A stretch of 64,000 nucleotides of DNA, taken from contig NC_087066.1 in the NCBI RefSeq assembly GCF_963678635.1, forward strand, positions 64,796,282 to 64,860,281. Direction: 5' to 3'. Below the pieces are notes generated by a model that saw nothing but the letters and a program-made list of their open reading frames with translations, searched no databases and had not been told where the DNA came from. This document shows, in pieces, positions 44,383 through 56,358 of this stretch. A program made the position numbers and the translations under genes. Origin of the DNA: Symsagittifera roscoffensis (lineage: Eukaryota > Xenacoelomorpha > Acoela > Convolutidae). Within the stretch, counting starts at the first letter, position 1. Every line of letters starts with the position of its first letter.

Positions 44383-47300
44383 AAAAGACTGCTCGTAGAT
44401 CAGAACAAATTTCTGGATGTTGCGCCTTATGTCTAGCGTCAAATCGAACTATTTGCTTGTAAAAAATGATTTAAAAATGTTCAAAAAAAATGAGAAAAAA
44501 GACTAATTTTCAATTTTTTCAGTTCATAGTTTTATACCATCACAAGCGAGGTAAAGTACTAAGTGATATATTTTACGTGCAGCGACGTAATAATCAAAGC
44601 AAATCACTCGTGCAAATCATTTTGAAAGGGATCAATTTACCGCCCACTCTTCAATGAAACAAAAAATATTGCGCGTTCAATATTACAATTAAACAAAAAA
44701 TATTGCGCGTTCAATATTACAATTTGCTTTTCAGTTTTCAAAGTAGTCCTAAATTCAAACGATTAAAAATTATAAAAAACAGTCACAGCTAAAATAATAG
44801 AGTAAAAAATTTAAAAAATTGTTTTTAAAGTTTTTGAAAAAGATTTGAAAAAAGTTTTTGAAAAAATTGAAAAAGATTTGAGTTCGTTTGAGTTACGACA
44901 AAAAGTTGAAAAATTTGTTAACTAAAAATTGCTGTTCATATTTTATCATTCAATTAAAAGTTTTTATTGATAAAACTGTTTTATAGAGTTATTGAAATTA
45001 TGGCGTAATGACAATTTTTCACTAATCAATGCGCTTCTCATTAGTCCAAATTTCAAAGAAAGTGGGTGAAAATTTGTGCTCGTTGCTTTCTTAAACTTCA
45101 AGCCAATATCAACTTTTCAACTAGCCATTTTTCAATGGATTTTCAAGGCAATGAAAAGGCAGTGAACTCTTGAGCCCAAATATAATGAGATATTCCAACG
45201 GTAGATTTTTTCGAAATTTTGCAAACTCTTTTTTCGGCCCTTTTGGGATTATTCAACGCGCAAATTGTTTCCTGTTCGTTAGCATGTAAGCTGCGATTCA
45301 ATGCCGCTCAGAAAATGTTCCTTATTGTTCCGGCTTTCGATACGAAAGTAACGGAATATTTGTGCTCGGGGTGGGTTTTTTTCATCAGACAAATTTCGAC
45401 TTTTTAACTAGCCATTTTTGACGAAAAATTTTCAAATCATTCGAAAGCTATTGTTGTCCTGAGCTTCAATTTGAAAAGATATTTCACCTGTGATCATTTT
45501 TTGTAAAGTTATGAGGGTTTGAAGATTGCCATTTTGGCCAATTTGGGACAATTAACGCGCGATACCTTTCGCGCTATTAACGCGTAAGCGGAGGGTTAAT
45601 CCAGCTTAGAAATTGTTCCAAATTGGTTGAAAGAAGTTTATTTGCCATACTTGATTTGTTACAAGCAGCGTTCAAATTTATTGTTTTGTACTTTATAAGG
45701 CGTGTGGGGTGATGATTTTCATAAAAAAATTTCACATTTTAGAAAAAAAAATTTCTTTTGTTTTATTTCATTGAATTTTTTAATGTTATCACTGCTCCAT
45801 AAATGTTAAAAGGCAGTCGGGACTTTCAGGGCTTCGACTTGATACGAGCAGTCTTGTTGTTTTTTATTGAAGATATAGAGATTTAAAAGATGCTACTTTG
45901 GGTCATTCGAAATTATTACTTTGAAATGAAAGTTGCGGTTTTTTAGTATTGAGGCCAGCAATTTGGTTTTTAGTATACAATACGAAGCACCAAATTCATC
46001 TCAAAGAATTTTACATAGCGTCTAGAAGTATAAAAAGTAAAAACATATAGCAGAAAACAAATCATGCGGTTTTCCTTTCTTTGGATTTTTTTTCATCAAT
46101 TTTTTGAAGGAACATTTTTTTTTTGAAAGCCAGCTAGAAATTCATAGTTTTGCCCTGACCCACAAGCAGTATGGTTTATATAACACTGCTACTTCAAAAA
46201 ATTAGTAAAGCTAAACTGCCGATTACAATTTAGCCGCTATTTTCCTTTAATTAACTTTTAGATGATTTTTTAAATTATTATCTATAAACAATTTAGGTTC
46301 TTATTTTAGAATAATGTAGGACTCAAATCACAGAGAATTGAAAATTGTGGCAGTTAAATCACTAGCAAAAAAAATCTTTGTTTGAAAATAGGCTGTGGAA
46401 AAAATCAGTAAGACTAAAAAGTTTGCCTGAATTCAACAAGACTGCTCGTATCAGGGCGAAGCCCTGAATGTTCCAACTGTCTCTTAAGGTTTATGGAGCA
46501 GCAGTAACAACATTAAAAAATTCAATGTAGAAAAAAAATACTTTTTAATATGAGTTTTTGTTTGTGAAAATCATCCCACCGCACGCCATATTATTTACGA
46601 AGTGATAGATTTCGCTTCTAGCAACAAATCAATTATGGCAAATAATCTTTCTTCAACCAAATTAGAACTAATTCTAACACGGATTAAATCTCCGCTTATG
46701 CGTTAAAAGCGCGAAATATATCGCGCGTTAATTGTCCCAAATTGGCCAAAATGGCAATCTTTAAACCCCCGTAAAAATGATCACAGGTAAAATATCTTAT
46801 AAATTTGAGCTCAGGATAACAATACCTTTCGAATGATGTAAAAAAAGTCCGTCAAAACTGGGCTACTTAAAAAGTCGAAACTTGTCTGAAGAAACTTGTC
46901 CCGAGCGTAAATATTCCGTTACTTTCGTATGGAAAGTCGGAACAATAAGGAACATTATCTGAGCGGCGTTGAACCGCAGCTTACATGCTGGCGAACACGA
47001 AACAGTTTGCGCGCTCATTAATCCCAAAAGGGCCGAATAAAGTGTTTGTAAAGTTTCGAAAAAATCTACTGATGAAACAACTCATTATATTTGGGCTCAA
47101 GAGTTCACTGCCTTTTCATTGCCTTGAAAATTCATTGAAAAATGGCTAGTTAAATAGTTGATATTGGCTTGAAGTTTAAGAACGCACCGAGCACAAATTT
47201 TCCCTCACTTTCTTAGAAAATTGGACTAATGAGAAGCGCATTGATTTGTGAAAAATTGTCATTACGTCATAATTTCAATAACTGTACAAAACAATTATTT

Positions 47301-47794
47301 CATTAAAAAAGTTCTAATTAAATGGTAAAAACTGACCAGCAGTTTTTAGTTAGCAAAGTTTTCAACTTTTGTCGTAACTCAAACTAATTCAAATCTTTTT
47401 CTGCATTAATTTTGAAATCTTTTCAAAAAGTTTAAAAACAATTTGTTTTACTCGAAGGTTGAGTCCAATTCTTGTTTTTTTCTGTGCTGGGAGTTATCTT
47501 GTTTTTTCAAAGCATGACGACTGTCTTTTGAAGACAGTAGCTATGCTTTATGTGTTAGATATTTCTTGTGCAAAAAAGTGATTTGCTCTGATTATTAAGT
47601 TGCTGCACTTAAATGTAGTACTTCACCTCGCTTGTGGTGGTATAAAACTATGAAATGAAAAAATTTAAAATTACTCTTTTTTCGCATTTTTTTTCGAACA
47701 TTTTTAAATAATTTTTTATAAGCAAAAAGTTCGATTTGACGCTAGACTTAAGGCGCAACAACCAGAATTTTGTTCTGAACTACGAGCAGTCTTG
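44383..47794. mobile_element. Fold-back element, unit 3
   Basis: The left arm begins AAAAGACTGCTCGTAGATCA and its SQ copy is at 45323-45856. The centre is 45857-46436. The right SQ copy is 46437-46949, with the right arm ending CTACGAGCAGTCTTG at 47794. The AAAATATTGCGCGTTCAATA word is again doubled (44670-44720), as in unit 2 but not unit 1. Confidence 0.82.
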
Positions 47795-47859
47795 TTGTTT
47801 TTTCCTATTAAGCAGCATCCTATCTTTTTTTGGTACAGCGCTGTACGTTTCTATTACCC

Positions 47860-49239
47860 ATAGCCCCCAAATAGTGATCACAAGTTTTACGGTGAGTGAA
47901 ATTATGATCGCATGGTAGCAACACTATATAAGATTACAAATAAATAGCTGAATAAAAGGTTTTCATATCAGAACAGAGCTGTGGAGGTTCCGTCTGCCCT
48001 CCCTGGTTGAGGTCGCACGGATAATCATAGCTGTTCCAAGCTACGATCAGCATCTCTTTAGCCATAATCAGGACTGGAGTTTGGCTGAATTAATGCTAAA
48101 ATTTCCGGTTCTAAGTTAGCGCTGGATCATCTCTGACAGAGCGATGAATATAGGATTTGCTCTGAAAAATCTTTAAGCCAAGGTATAAAATCCCAGCTCT
48201 GAATTAGAGCTGAAATAACTCTGAAACATCAATGAAATACAATATTAGCGATGATTTATCCCTAAACCAGCGTTGATTTTTGGAGCAGCCTTCTTCACTA
48301 TGAATAAACTATGATTCAATGCTGCCAACGACTTTAACCAATTTTGATAACTCACGCTTTAATCAAGATAATCCGTGATGATAATCCAAGATGCTATAAG
48401 TTCAATTGCTACAGTCTTTCATGGCATAATGCTGAATCACATGTTTGACATTCCCAAGTTTTAGCTAATGAGTTTTTAAGAAAACCGAAACTGATTTTTT
48501 TTCAATTCAGCGAAAACTTCTATAAAAATCTTTTTAATGTTTTTTTGTTCTTTCTTAAAACATTTGCTCGTTTTTACTTTTGTTTTTCTCAATCAATTAC
48601 TCACATTGATTTTTGAAAAATTTGAATATTGATTGTGGATTTGATTTTTGAACATGAAATTAATCGTGTTTATTTTGTGTTTTTTCTCTCACAAATCGGC
48701 GGATTAGCTTCAATTTTTTTTTATTTAGAAACTTATTTATCATCATTTTCTTAAAGAAATAATTTTAAACATAGATTTCTGAACAAATAGTTCTCGGTAA
48801 TTGTTTTTAGATGTACGTTTTATGATTTAAAATTACCTATTTATCTTTTATAATCTTTATTTATAAATAAGTAGCAATCGTTAATTGTTCTTAATGTTTT
48901 TTAAATTGATTGATTATTGTTAAAATATATTTTTTTAAATTTTGATTAAAAAAATTTATGTTGCATGATTATTTTCATTTATTCATTTATTCACTGGTTT
49001 AAAATGAGTATTTTCATTACATTTAAGTATTTTTTCAATTGTTTTTTTCTGAATTGATTTTTTCTAAGTTTTTTTTAATAAACCTATTTTGAAAAATAAA
49101 TCAGTTGGTATTATGTCTTAACTTCTATCCATAATCTCTTTGTGTTCAGATTTTCGAAGAAAACGGGTTTTTCATGCTTGGGCTGGTTTCTTATTGAGTC
49201 AATTTTCCTCGCTCGAAATAAAAAGAACTGAGAGAAGAA
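47860..49239. other. AT-rich intron sequence, no gene seen
   Basis: After the array, 47930-48450 has moderate GC with repeated GAGCTG / CAGCTCTGAATTAGAGCTG words. 48450-49130 is extremely T-rich, with no coding potential. A short cysteine-containing open stretch after TTTTCATATCAG (47970-48010) lacks a usable donor and is not called. Confidence 0.5.
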
Positions 49240-49515
49240 CTGAGCTCATATTCAAATATTTTACCACCGATTATTTTTGTGAGGTTCTGTAAGTTCAAAA
49301 GTTGCCAATTTGGCCTTGTTTCAGACCAAATTATGCGCACTTTGAAGAGTTTTTTTGTAATACTGAGAGCGTAACGCGACTTATTTATGCATGTCGATAA
49401 ATCCCGCAGAACAAAATTGTTCCAAATTGAATTGAGGCGTACGACTCAAACTTCCATGAATTAGGGGGCAGTTGGAACATTCAGCGCTTTGCCCTAATAT
49501 TCGAGCAGGCTTGTT
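49240..49515 (-). repeat. Diverged SQ repeat, minus orientation
   Basis: Recognisable words include TTGCCAATTTGGCC, AGCGTAACGCGAC, CAAAATTGTTCCAAATTG, GGAACATTCAGCGCTTTGCC and TATTCGAGCAGGCTTGTTG. Many substitutions separate it from the array copies. Confidence 0.55.
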
Positions 49516-49534
49516 GACTTTAGTTTTGATGTGC

Positions 49535-50228
49535 AATTAATGACGAAATTTTGAAACATGAGACAAAACACTTGATATTGCTTGAGAAGGGCCCTAAAAC
49601 AGAGAATTAGTCTTTTCTGTGACAAAATTACTTGGTAGCACAATAAAATGAGATGAATACAAGACTGAAAATATTGAAAAATTATAAGATTTGGATAATA
49701 TCAAAGATCAAATGCGAAAAATTGACTCGTACCAAGTTAATGTGAAATTAAAAAATGGATGAGGGTAAATTATCTTTTTATACTTGATCTTAGAATATCG
49801 ATTTTTCAATGGGTTAGAAAAACTTTTGTTAAAAACTATCATTTCGATCGCCAAAACTCTTCGATAGCAGTCGGAAAAGTGATTTTAATTTTGACGCAAT
49901 TACTGATAAGTTTTTGAAAACGAAGACAAACCCTCGATATTGCTTGAGAAGGTCCTAAAAAACCAAGAAGTCTTTTCTGTGGCAAAGTTTCTTGGTAGCA
50001 GAATAAAGTGATTTAGAAGCAAATTAAGACAATATCGAAAAAAAAATTATAAATTTTGGAGAATTTGGAAGATCAAATGTGAAAAATTGACTCGTACAAA
50101 ATTAATAAGAAATTTAAAAATGGACTGAGGTAAATTATCAATTTTTTAATTGATTTCAGAAAGTGGATTCCTTCAATGGGTATAAACAATTTGTTACAAA
50201 CTCTGATTTCGATTGCCGAAAAATGTCT
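49535..50228. repeat. Two-copy tandem repeat of about 360 bp
   Basis: 49535-49875 and 49895-50228 share ACTTGATATTGCTTGAGAAG / CCTCGATATTGCTTGAGAAG, AGTCTTTTCTGTG.CAAA, CTTGGTAGCA.AATAAA, GATCAAATG.GAAAAATTGA then CTCGTAC, AAAAATGGA, and TTTCGAT.GCC. Identity is around 80% by eye. Non-coding. Confidence 0.65.
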
Positions 50229-50615
50229 GAATAGAAAACCACTTCTAGCATAAGTATTCAGTTTTTTTCTAAAGTCAGAACTAAAAGCAGCGGGAACACG
50301 CTGAACAATTTTACACTGTTTAACAAATCGACAAAGCCTTTAAATTTATCTAACTATATTCAGCAGAATTCCTTAATTTTAATTTTCAGTTTCTTTCAAA
50401 AACTACTTCCATTTTTTCAACTTATGAATAATTTTACTAAAATATGTTGCTCAACTGTTTTTGAACAATCAAGACGAAAATCAAAGTTTGAGTCAAAGTC
50501 TGCGGTTTTTGTCCTGGTTGAGTTCCGCCCTTTTGAGGATTAAGTGTTTTTTTGCCCGCGGAGATATCATCTTCACTGCATCCGTATTTGCTAGTTCGTT
50601 TGTTTGTTTTTCTAG

Positions 50616-50708
50616 GGTTTCAACGGGTCCATCTCGGACGGCTAGAGGACATCTCAGCTAAAGGATCAAAGATAACAAGGAGAGATCTCAGCAACAAGGA
50701 GAACTCTT
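50616..50708 (+). CDS. Possible linker exon of the secreted gene (93 nt)
   Basis: It is flanked by a strong acceptor (TTTGTTTGTTTTTCTAG to 50615) and a consensus donor (CTT|GTAAGT at 50708/50709). Of the three frames only phase 1 is open; the other two hit stops. It enters and leaves in phase 1, exactly as the other introns require, encoding FQRVHLGRLEDISAKGSK then ITRRDLSNKENS. It would place a basic, polar linker between the EGF module and the F5/8-type domain. GC content is well above the surroundings. There is no domain similarity to confirm it, so it could be a cassette or a chance match. A MITE begins 18 bp after the donor. Confidence 0.5.
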
Positions 50709-50726
50709 GTAAGTAATAGAAAAAAA

Positions 50727-51002
50727 GGATCTTGTTAACTATTCCCCCCTTCCCCCCTTCCCCACAATTTCGATTTTCAGAATTTCAAATTTAGCGGCCA
50801 CATTCTTTTTATGTGGGTATTATATAAACTGAGTAATACAAATACAAACGCGCGAAAAGGAAAACACTTAATTTTTGGAATTTTTGAAATGCATATTTTC
50901 TACAGAAATGGTTGTCAAAAATAATACATGCATAGGGGGGGGGGGGGGGGGGGGTTAGTTAACATGGTCCAAAAGGGGGAGGGGGAAATAGTAAACAAGA
51001 TC
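50727..51002. mobile_element. GTTAAC-ended MITE with poly-G core
   Basis: It begins GGATCTTGTTAACTATTCCC. A first matching end, GGTTAGTTAACATGGTCC, lies at 50953-50970 and a second, GGAAATAGTAAACAAGATC, at 50984-51002. The interior includes a run of over 20 G (about 50935-50954). Flanks AGAAAAAAA and AGAAAAAA suggest an A-rich 8-bp target duplication that is off by one base. It is the same family as the clean copy at 6788-6961; the two tandem right ends suggest a nested or partly duplicated copy. Confidence 0.7.
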
Positions 51003-51114
51003 AGAAAAAATTAACGTTAATGATTCAATGATTTCATCTGCAAGCAGGGGTGCATTTAGTTTTCAATAGGGGTGCAAAAAAAAGAGTTGCAAAGCACTGT
51101 AAAGGTTCTATTTT

Positions 51115-52555
51115 CCGGGTTGACCGCAAATGCTTATCATACAATTCTCATAAAAGGGAAATTTTTTGTTCCATACGTACATAAAATTGTATGAAATCTC
51201 TATAATAGACATTTTCCCATAAATGGAAATTGTATGACTAACATTTTTGCCATAAATGGAAATTGTATGACTAAAAATTTGTCATTTATGAAAATTGTAT
51301 GACAAACAGTTTTCAGATTTTTTTTTCAAATGCGGCACAACTTAAATTAAAGCCCATCTAATAAGCCGTGCAATCTGTGAACAGAGAAAACCTGAGCAAT
51401 TGCTTATTAGAAGTTTCAATCTCAGTTTCTTCATTTTCTGCAGGAAATCTTCTCAACTCCTTAGATAGCAGCAAGGTCCTACTCATATTCTTAAGAGAGG
51501 GGAGGGGGTTATATCATTTAAAAAAAAACCTGCACATCTGGGAGAAAAGCTCCGGCAAATCTCCCCAGCATCGTGAATCCACTACTTCTGACATCCACTT
51601 ATGCATTTTTTATGAAGAACGTTATTAAACTTGCGAGAACACAGAAAAAAAATTGAAAGAATCGAATACATTATGAATTTGAAATTGCTTCCCGACAAAA
51701 TTAAAGTTCTACACAAATGGACAAAATTGAAAATTTGAGGTCGCCATGGGATTCATATTTGACAAAAATTGGTCGAAAGTTAGCCAAGCGATGGCGCTCA
51801 AAAGCACTATGCTGCGCTACATAGATGATATTTAAATGATACATAGATGATAAAAAAGAAACCATACAACAATTTAATTTTAGCCTAATCGGCGGACAAC
51901 CCACAGGAAAAAAAAACCCACCCAAAAAAAAACCAATCATGACCAAATCAGAAATAAGCTAGAAGTTTTTCACCAAATTTTTTTTACAAAACCCATTTTT
52001 TGTGTGTTATAAGGCACTTTTCTAATACTTGACCTAATTGGTCTTAACATGAACGCCAGAAAGAACAAAAAATATCAGAGGCTTTTTTCAGTTCAAACTT
52101 TCAATTGATCCAATTACTTTACACTTTGAAAAAGTCAAGAACGTTAAATGATACAGGGGCATAAGAACATAAAAATAATTTTTTTTCCAAACTGATTTTT
52201 TATTTTGTTATCGCAATTTGCTCTCATAATGTAGAAAAAATGCAACCAACTCATTTAAATTTTCCAAAAACTGGTTTCCAAGAAAATTTGAAAAATGATC
52301 CTTTATGGCAAAAACGCTTGGCAAGCATTTCTTTCAAAAGAAATTAAATCAGTTTTTTTTTTGTCACCAGTCTGTTCAATTGTTCTCAAAAAGCCGCAGA
52401 CATGGTTCAATTTTTTCTTCTGTTTTTCGACAATGTATGAAAATTTTATGACAAGCAATTTCTCCAAAAATTTGATGTATAGAATTGTATGATAATGATT
52501 TTTGTTGTATGAAATTGTATGATAAGCCTTCTCCATGCATGGAGGTCAACCTTGG
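51115..52555. mobile_element. GTTGACC-ended element, copy 3 (diverged, possibly composite)
   Basis: The left end CCGGGTTGACCGCAAATGCT leads to TATCATACAATTCTC. Inverse units follow at 51187-51310 (GAAATTGTATGACTAACATT and others). A matching right end, TATGATAAGCCTTCTCCATG then CATGGAGGTCAACC, occurs at 52518-52550. Between them are AT-rich DNA and unassigned frames. Whether the two ends belong to one insertion is inference. Confidence 0.4.
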
Positions 52556-55500
52556 TTGATGAAAGTTTCTGCACAACGGGCAATTTTTTGAAATTCTGCA
52601 AAACAGGCAAATAGACCACGAAAGCTCCCCCTCAATTTTGGGATTTATGTGCTGCAAAACTCAGAACAACAGGAAATTTTTTGAAAAAATAAATCACGAA
52701 AGCTCCCCATCAAAGGCGCCTTTAATCAAATTTAATGTTGGTTGACTGAAAATAAACATCTTAGAGACACCAAAACTTAGAAGTGCATTCTTTCTCTTCA
52801 CATCCAAAAACCCCCATTGTTTTTGCCTGACTGATAATGAGCTCCCGGATTGAATTTCATAGAAGGAAAACCCTTATCATACTATTTCATAAATGGTGTC
52901 TATGGAAAGAACGCCTATCATCAATTTTTTGATACAAAATTTAAAAACTGTTTTAATAATAAAAATATTAAAGATTTTTAATACACATTTAATTCTATTT
53001 GGCTCATTTAATTTTTTTTGGAAATGTGGAAAATGATAAAAACTTTTGGATGAAAAAATGCTTGTCACACAATTTTCATGGATGAAAAATGTTGTATAAG
53101 CAATTAGTTATAGAATATATTTTTTCAAAAATTTCTCTTAAAATATGTTTTGGTAATTACAAATGAGGTTATTGAAATTTCAATGATATAGAGCAATTTA
53201 ACTATTAAAAACATGATTTTAGTTTTGTTCGAAAAATGCTTGTCATATAGCTTTCATATATCAAATTGTACGGTTACCATTTTTTAGAGAAAAATTAGAA
53301 AGCTCAAAAATCAATTGAAACTTTGTTAGGGCAAATTTAAATGAGTTTAATAGGGGTTTTCAATGATTGAGAACAACTTATTGTCAAAAAAACTATTTTA
53401 GTTTTGGTCGGAAAACAAAATCAACTTACTGTCAAAAAGATAATTTTAATTTCGGTCGGAAAAATGCGTATCATATAGTTTTCATATATGAATGCTGTAT
53501 GGTATGCAAATTATGTGTTTATAATTTTTTTGTATTTATAACTTTTCAAAATGCTTTTTGTCTTTATAAGTTTTCAAAATGCATGTAAAATTTGACTTTT
53601 TGTGAAGGATTCGACACCCTGCCATCTTTTTCTATTATTTTTCGACAATGTATGAAAATTGTATGACAAGCATTTTCTCTAAAAATTTGATGTATAGAAT
53701 TGTATGATAAAGATTTTTGTTGTATGAAATTGTATGATAAGCCTTCTCCATGCATGGATGTCAACTCTGGTTGATGAAAATTTCTGCACAACGAGCAATT
53801 TTTTGAAATTCTGCAAAACATGCAAATAGACCACGAAAGCTCCCCCTCAATTTTGGGATTTATGAGCTGCAAAACTCAGCACAACAGGAAATTTTTTGAA
53901 AGATTAGTTCACGAAAGCTCCCCATCAAAGGCGCCTTTAAACAAATTTAATGTTGGTTGACTGAAAATAAACATCTTAGAGACACCAAAACTTAAAAGTG
54001 CATTCTTTCTCTTCACATCCAGAAACCCCTATTGTTTTTGCCTGACTGATAATGAGCTTCCGGGTTGAATTTCATAGAAGGAAATCCCTTATCATACTAT
54101 TTCATATATGGTGTCTATGGAAAAAATGCTTGTCATCAATTTTTTGATACAAAATTTAAAAACTGTTTTAATAATAAAAATAATAAAGATTTTTAATACA
54201 CATTTAATTCTATTTGGCTCATTTAATTTTTTTTGGAAATGTGGAAAATGATAAAAACTTTTGGATGAAAAAATGCTTGTCACACAATTTTCATGGATGA
54301 AAAATGTTGTATAAGCAATTAGTTATAGAATATATTTTTTCAAAAATTTCTCTTAAAACATGTTTTGGTAATTACAAATGAGGTTATTGAAATTTCAATG
54401 ATAAAGAGCAATTTAACTATTAAAAACATGATTTTAGTTTTGTTCGAAAAATGCTTGTCATATAGCTTTCATATATCAAATTGTACGGTTACCATTTTTT
54501 AGAGAAAAATTAGAAAGCTCAAAAATCAATTGAAACTTTGTTAGGGCAAATTTAAATGAGTTTAATAGGGGTTTTCAATGATTGAGAACAACTTATTGTC
54601 AAAAAAACTATTTTAGTTTTGGTCGGAAAACAAAATCAACTTACTGTCAAAAAGATAATTTTAATTTCGGTCGGAAAAGTGCGTATCATATAGTTTTCAT
54701 ATATGAATGCTGTATGGTATGCAATTTATGTGTTTATAATTTTTTTGTATTTATAACTTTTCAAAATGCTTTTTGTCTTTATAAGTTTTCAAAATGCATG
54801 TAAAATTTGACTTTTTGTGAAGGATTCGACACCCTGCCATCTTTTTCTATTATTTTTCGACAATGTATGAAAATTGTATGACAAGCATTTTCTCTAAAAA
54901 TTTGATGTATAGAATTGTATGATAAAGATTTTTGTTGTATGAAATTGTATGATAAGCCTTCTCCATGCATGGATGTCAACTCTGGTTGATGAAAATTTCT
55001 GCACAACGAGCAATTTTTTGAAATTCTGCAAAACATGCAAATAGACCACGAAAGCTCCCCCTCAATTTTGGGATTTATGAGCTGCAAAACTCAGCACAAC
55101 AGGAAATTTTTTGAAAGATTAGTTCACGAAAGCTCCCCATCAAAGGCGCCTTTAAACAAATTTAATGTTGGTTGACTGAAAATAAACATCTTAGAGACAC
55201 CAAAACTTAAAAGTGCATTCTTTCTCTTCACATCCAGAAACCCCTATTGTTTTTGCCTGACTGATAATGAGCTTCCGGGTTGAATTTCATAGAAGGAAAA
55301 CCCTTATCATACTATTTCATATATGGTGTCTATGGAAAAAATGCTTGTCATCAATTTTTTGATACAAAATTTAAAAACTGTTTTAATAATAAAAATAATA
55401 AAGATTTTTAATACACATTTAATTCTATTTGGCTCATTTAATTTTTTTTGAAAATGTGGAAAATGATAAAAACTTTTGGATGAAAAAATGCTTGTCACAC

Positions 55501-56055
55501 AATTTTCATGGATGAAAAATGTTGTATAAGCAATTAGTTATAGAATATATTTTTTCAAAAATTTCTCTTAAAACATGTTTTGGTAATTACAAATGAGGTT
55601 ATTGAAATTTCAATGATAAAGAGCAATTTAACTATTAAAAACATGATTTTAGTTTTGTTCGAAAAATGCTTGTCATATAGCTTTCATATATCAAATTGTA
55701 CGGTTACCATTTTTTAGAGAAAAATTAGAAAGCTCAAAAATCAATTGAAACTTTGTTAGGGCAAATTTAAATGAGTTTAATAGGGGTTTTCAATGATTGA
55801 GAACAACTTATTGTCAAAAAAACTATTTTAGTTTTGGTCGGAAAACAAAATCAACTTACTGTCAAAAAGATAATTTTAATTTCGGTCGGAAAAATGCGTA
55901 TCATATAGTTTTCATATATGAATGCTGTATGGTATGCAATTTATGTGTTTATAAGTTTTTTGTCTTTATAAGTTTTCAAAATGCTTTTTGTACTTATAAG
56001 TTTTCAAAACGCATGCAAAATTTGAGTTTTTGTGAAGGATTCGACACCCTGCCGA
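52427..56055. repeat. 1215-bp tandem array, three copies
   Basis: Units start at about 52427, 53642 and 54857 with TTTTCGACAATGTATGAAAA; all landmarks shift by 1215 bp. Copies 2 and 3 are almost identical, copy 1 is more diverged, and copy 3 is about 15 bp short, ending CGACACCCTGCC. Each unit contains GTTGACC-family ends (GATAAGCCTTCTCCATGCAT...GTCAAC and TTCCGGGTTGAATTTCATAG) and AATGCTTGTCATA words. The unit is therefore a tandemly amplified relative of that element plus unique sequence. Repeating small frames (for example 53367/54582/55797) show no family similarity. Confidence 0.88.
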
Positions 56056-56358
56056 CCCAAAGTGTCCCCCCTTTGTACTATTTTGAGATATCCATTTTTG
56101 GTGACGTACCCTAAAACTTTTCTAAAGGCCCGTTCAGCGCCAATATATACTAATTTGCCGAAAAGTGACCAAAAACGCCTTTTCTGGCCCGTTTTTTCAA
56201 CAAAATTTTTTGCCTGCGGCGCAACATTTTGCCGAGGGTCTTATTATTGCTTTGGGAGAGCTCGGAAAATCAATTTGGTCGACCTAAAAAAAGTCGACAA
56301 AAGTTTTGAATTTTTTTTGACGTACCTCGAGAAAATCCTAGATCCGCCCATGTGTCAG
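56056..56358. mobile_element. GGCGGATCTAGG-ended DNA element fragment, inverse orientation
   Basis: The right part, AAAATCAATTTGGTCGACCT ... ACCTCGAGAAAATCCTAGAT and CCGCCCATGTGTCAG, is the inverse of 22470-22560. The left part (GACCCAAAGTGTCCCCCCTT, GCCCGTTCAGCGCC, GGCCCGTTTTTTCAAC) is GC-richer and non-coding. Confidence 0.5.

Larger units (their letters stand above)
35162..47859. repeat. Three-unit tandem array of about 4.1-4.4-kb units, each with a fold-back element
   Basis: Units start at 35162, 39236 and 43641, each with TAATAATTCTAGCGATAGC. Each has about 740 bp of linker, containing CCGCTTAAATTAGCGGAATC and AGTCCACAGTTTGGCCTCAT, followed by a 3.3-3.6-kb fold-back element. Identity between units is very high by eye, highest between units 2 and 3. 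Unit 1 is shorter because of internal deletions. Small open frames repeat with the unit (39106/43509/47736, 39376/43778, 40823/45219) but are translations of repeat sequence with no family similarity. After 47859 the sequence diverges. Confidence 0.88.

Noticed and set aside
39106-45407. Recurring 62-86-codon frames in the 4.4-kb array
   Set aside because: They follow the array period and translate fold-back arm sequence; no splice sites or family pattern.
47970-48040. Short cysteine-containing open stretch after TTTTCATATCAG
   Set aside because: The only nearby donor, GTTGAG, is poor and the stretch is too short for a module.
51368-51628. 86-codon plus frame with an internal TTTTCTGCAG acceptor
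   Set aside because: No usable donor follows the acceptor in a phase compatible with the secreted gene, and there is no similarity.
53367-56114. Recurring 63-105-codon frames in the 1215-bp array
   Set aside because: Identity follows from tandem duplication; no start context, signal peptide logic or domain is convincing.
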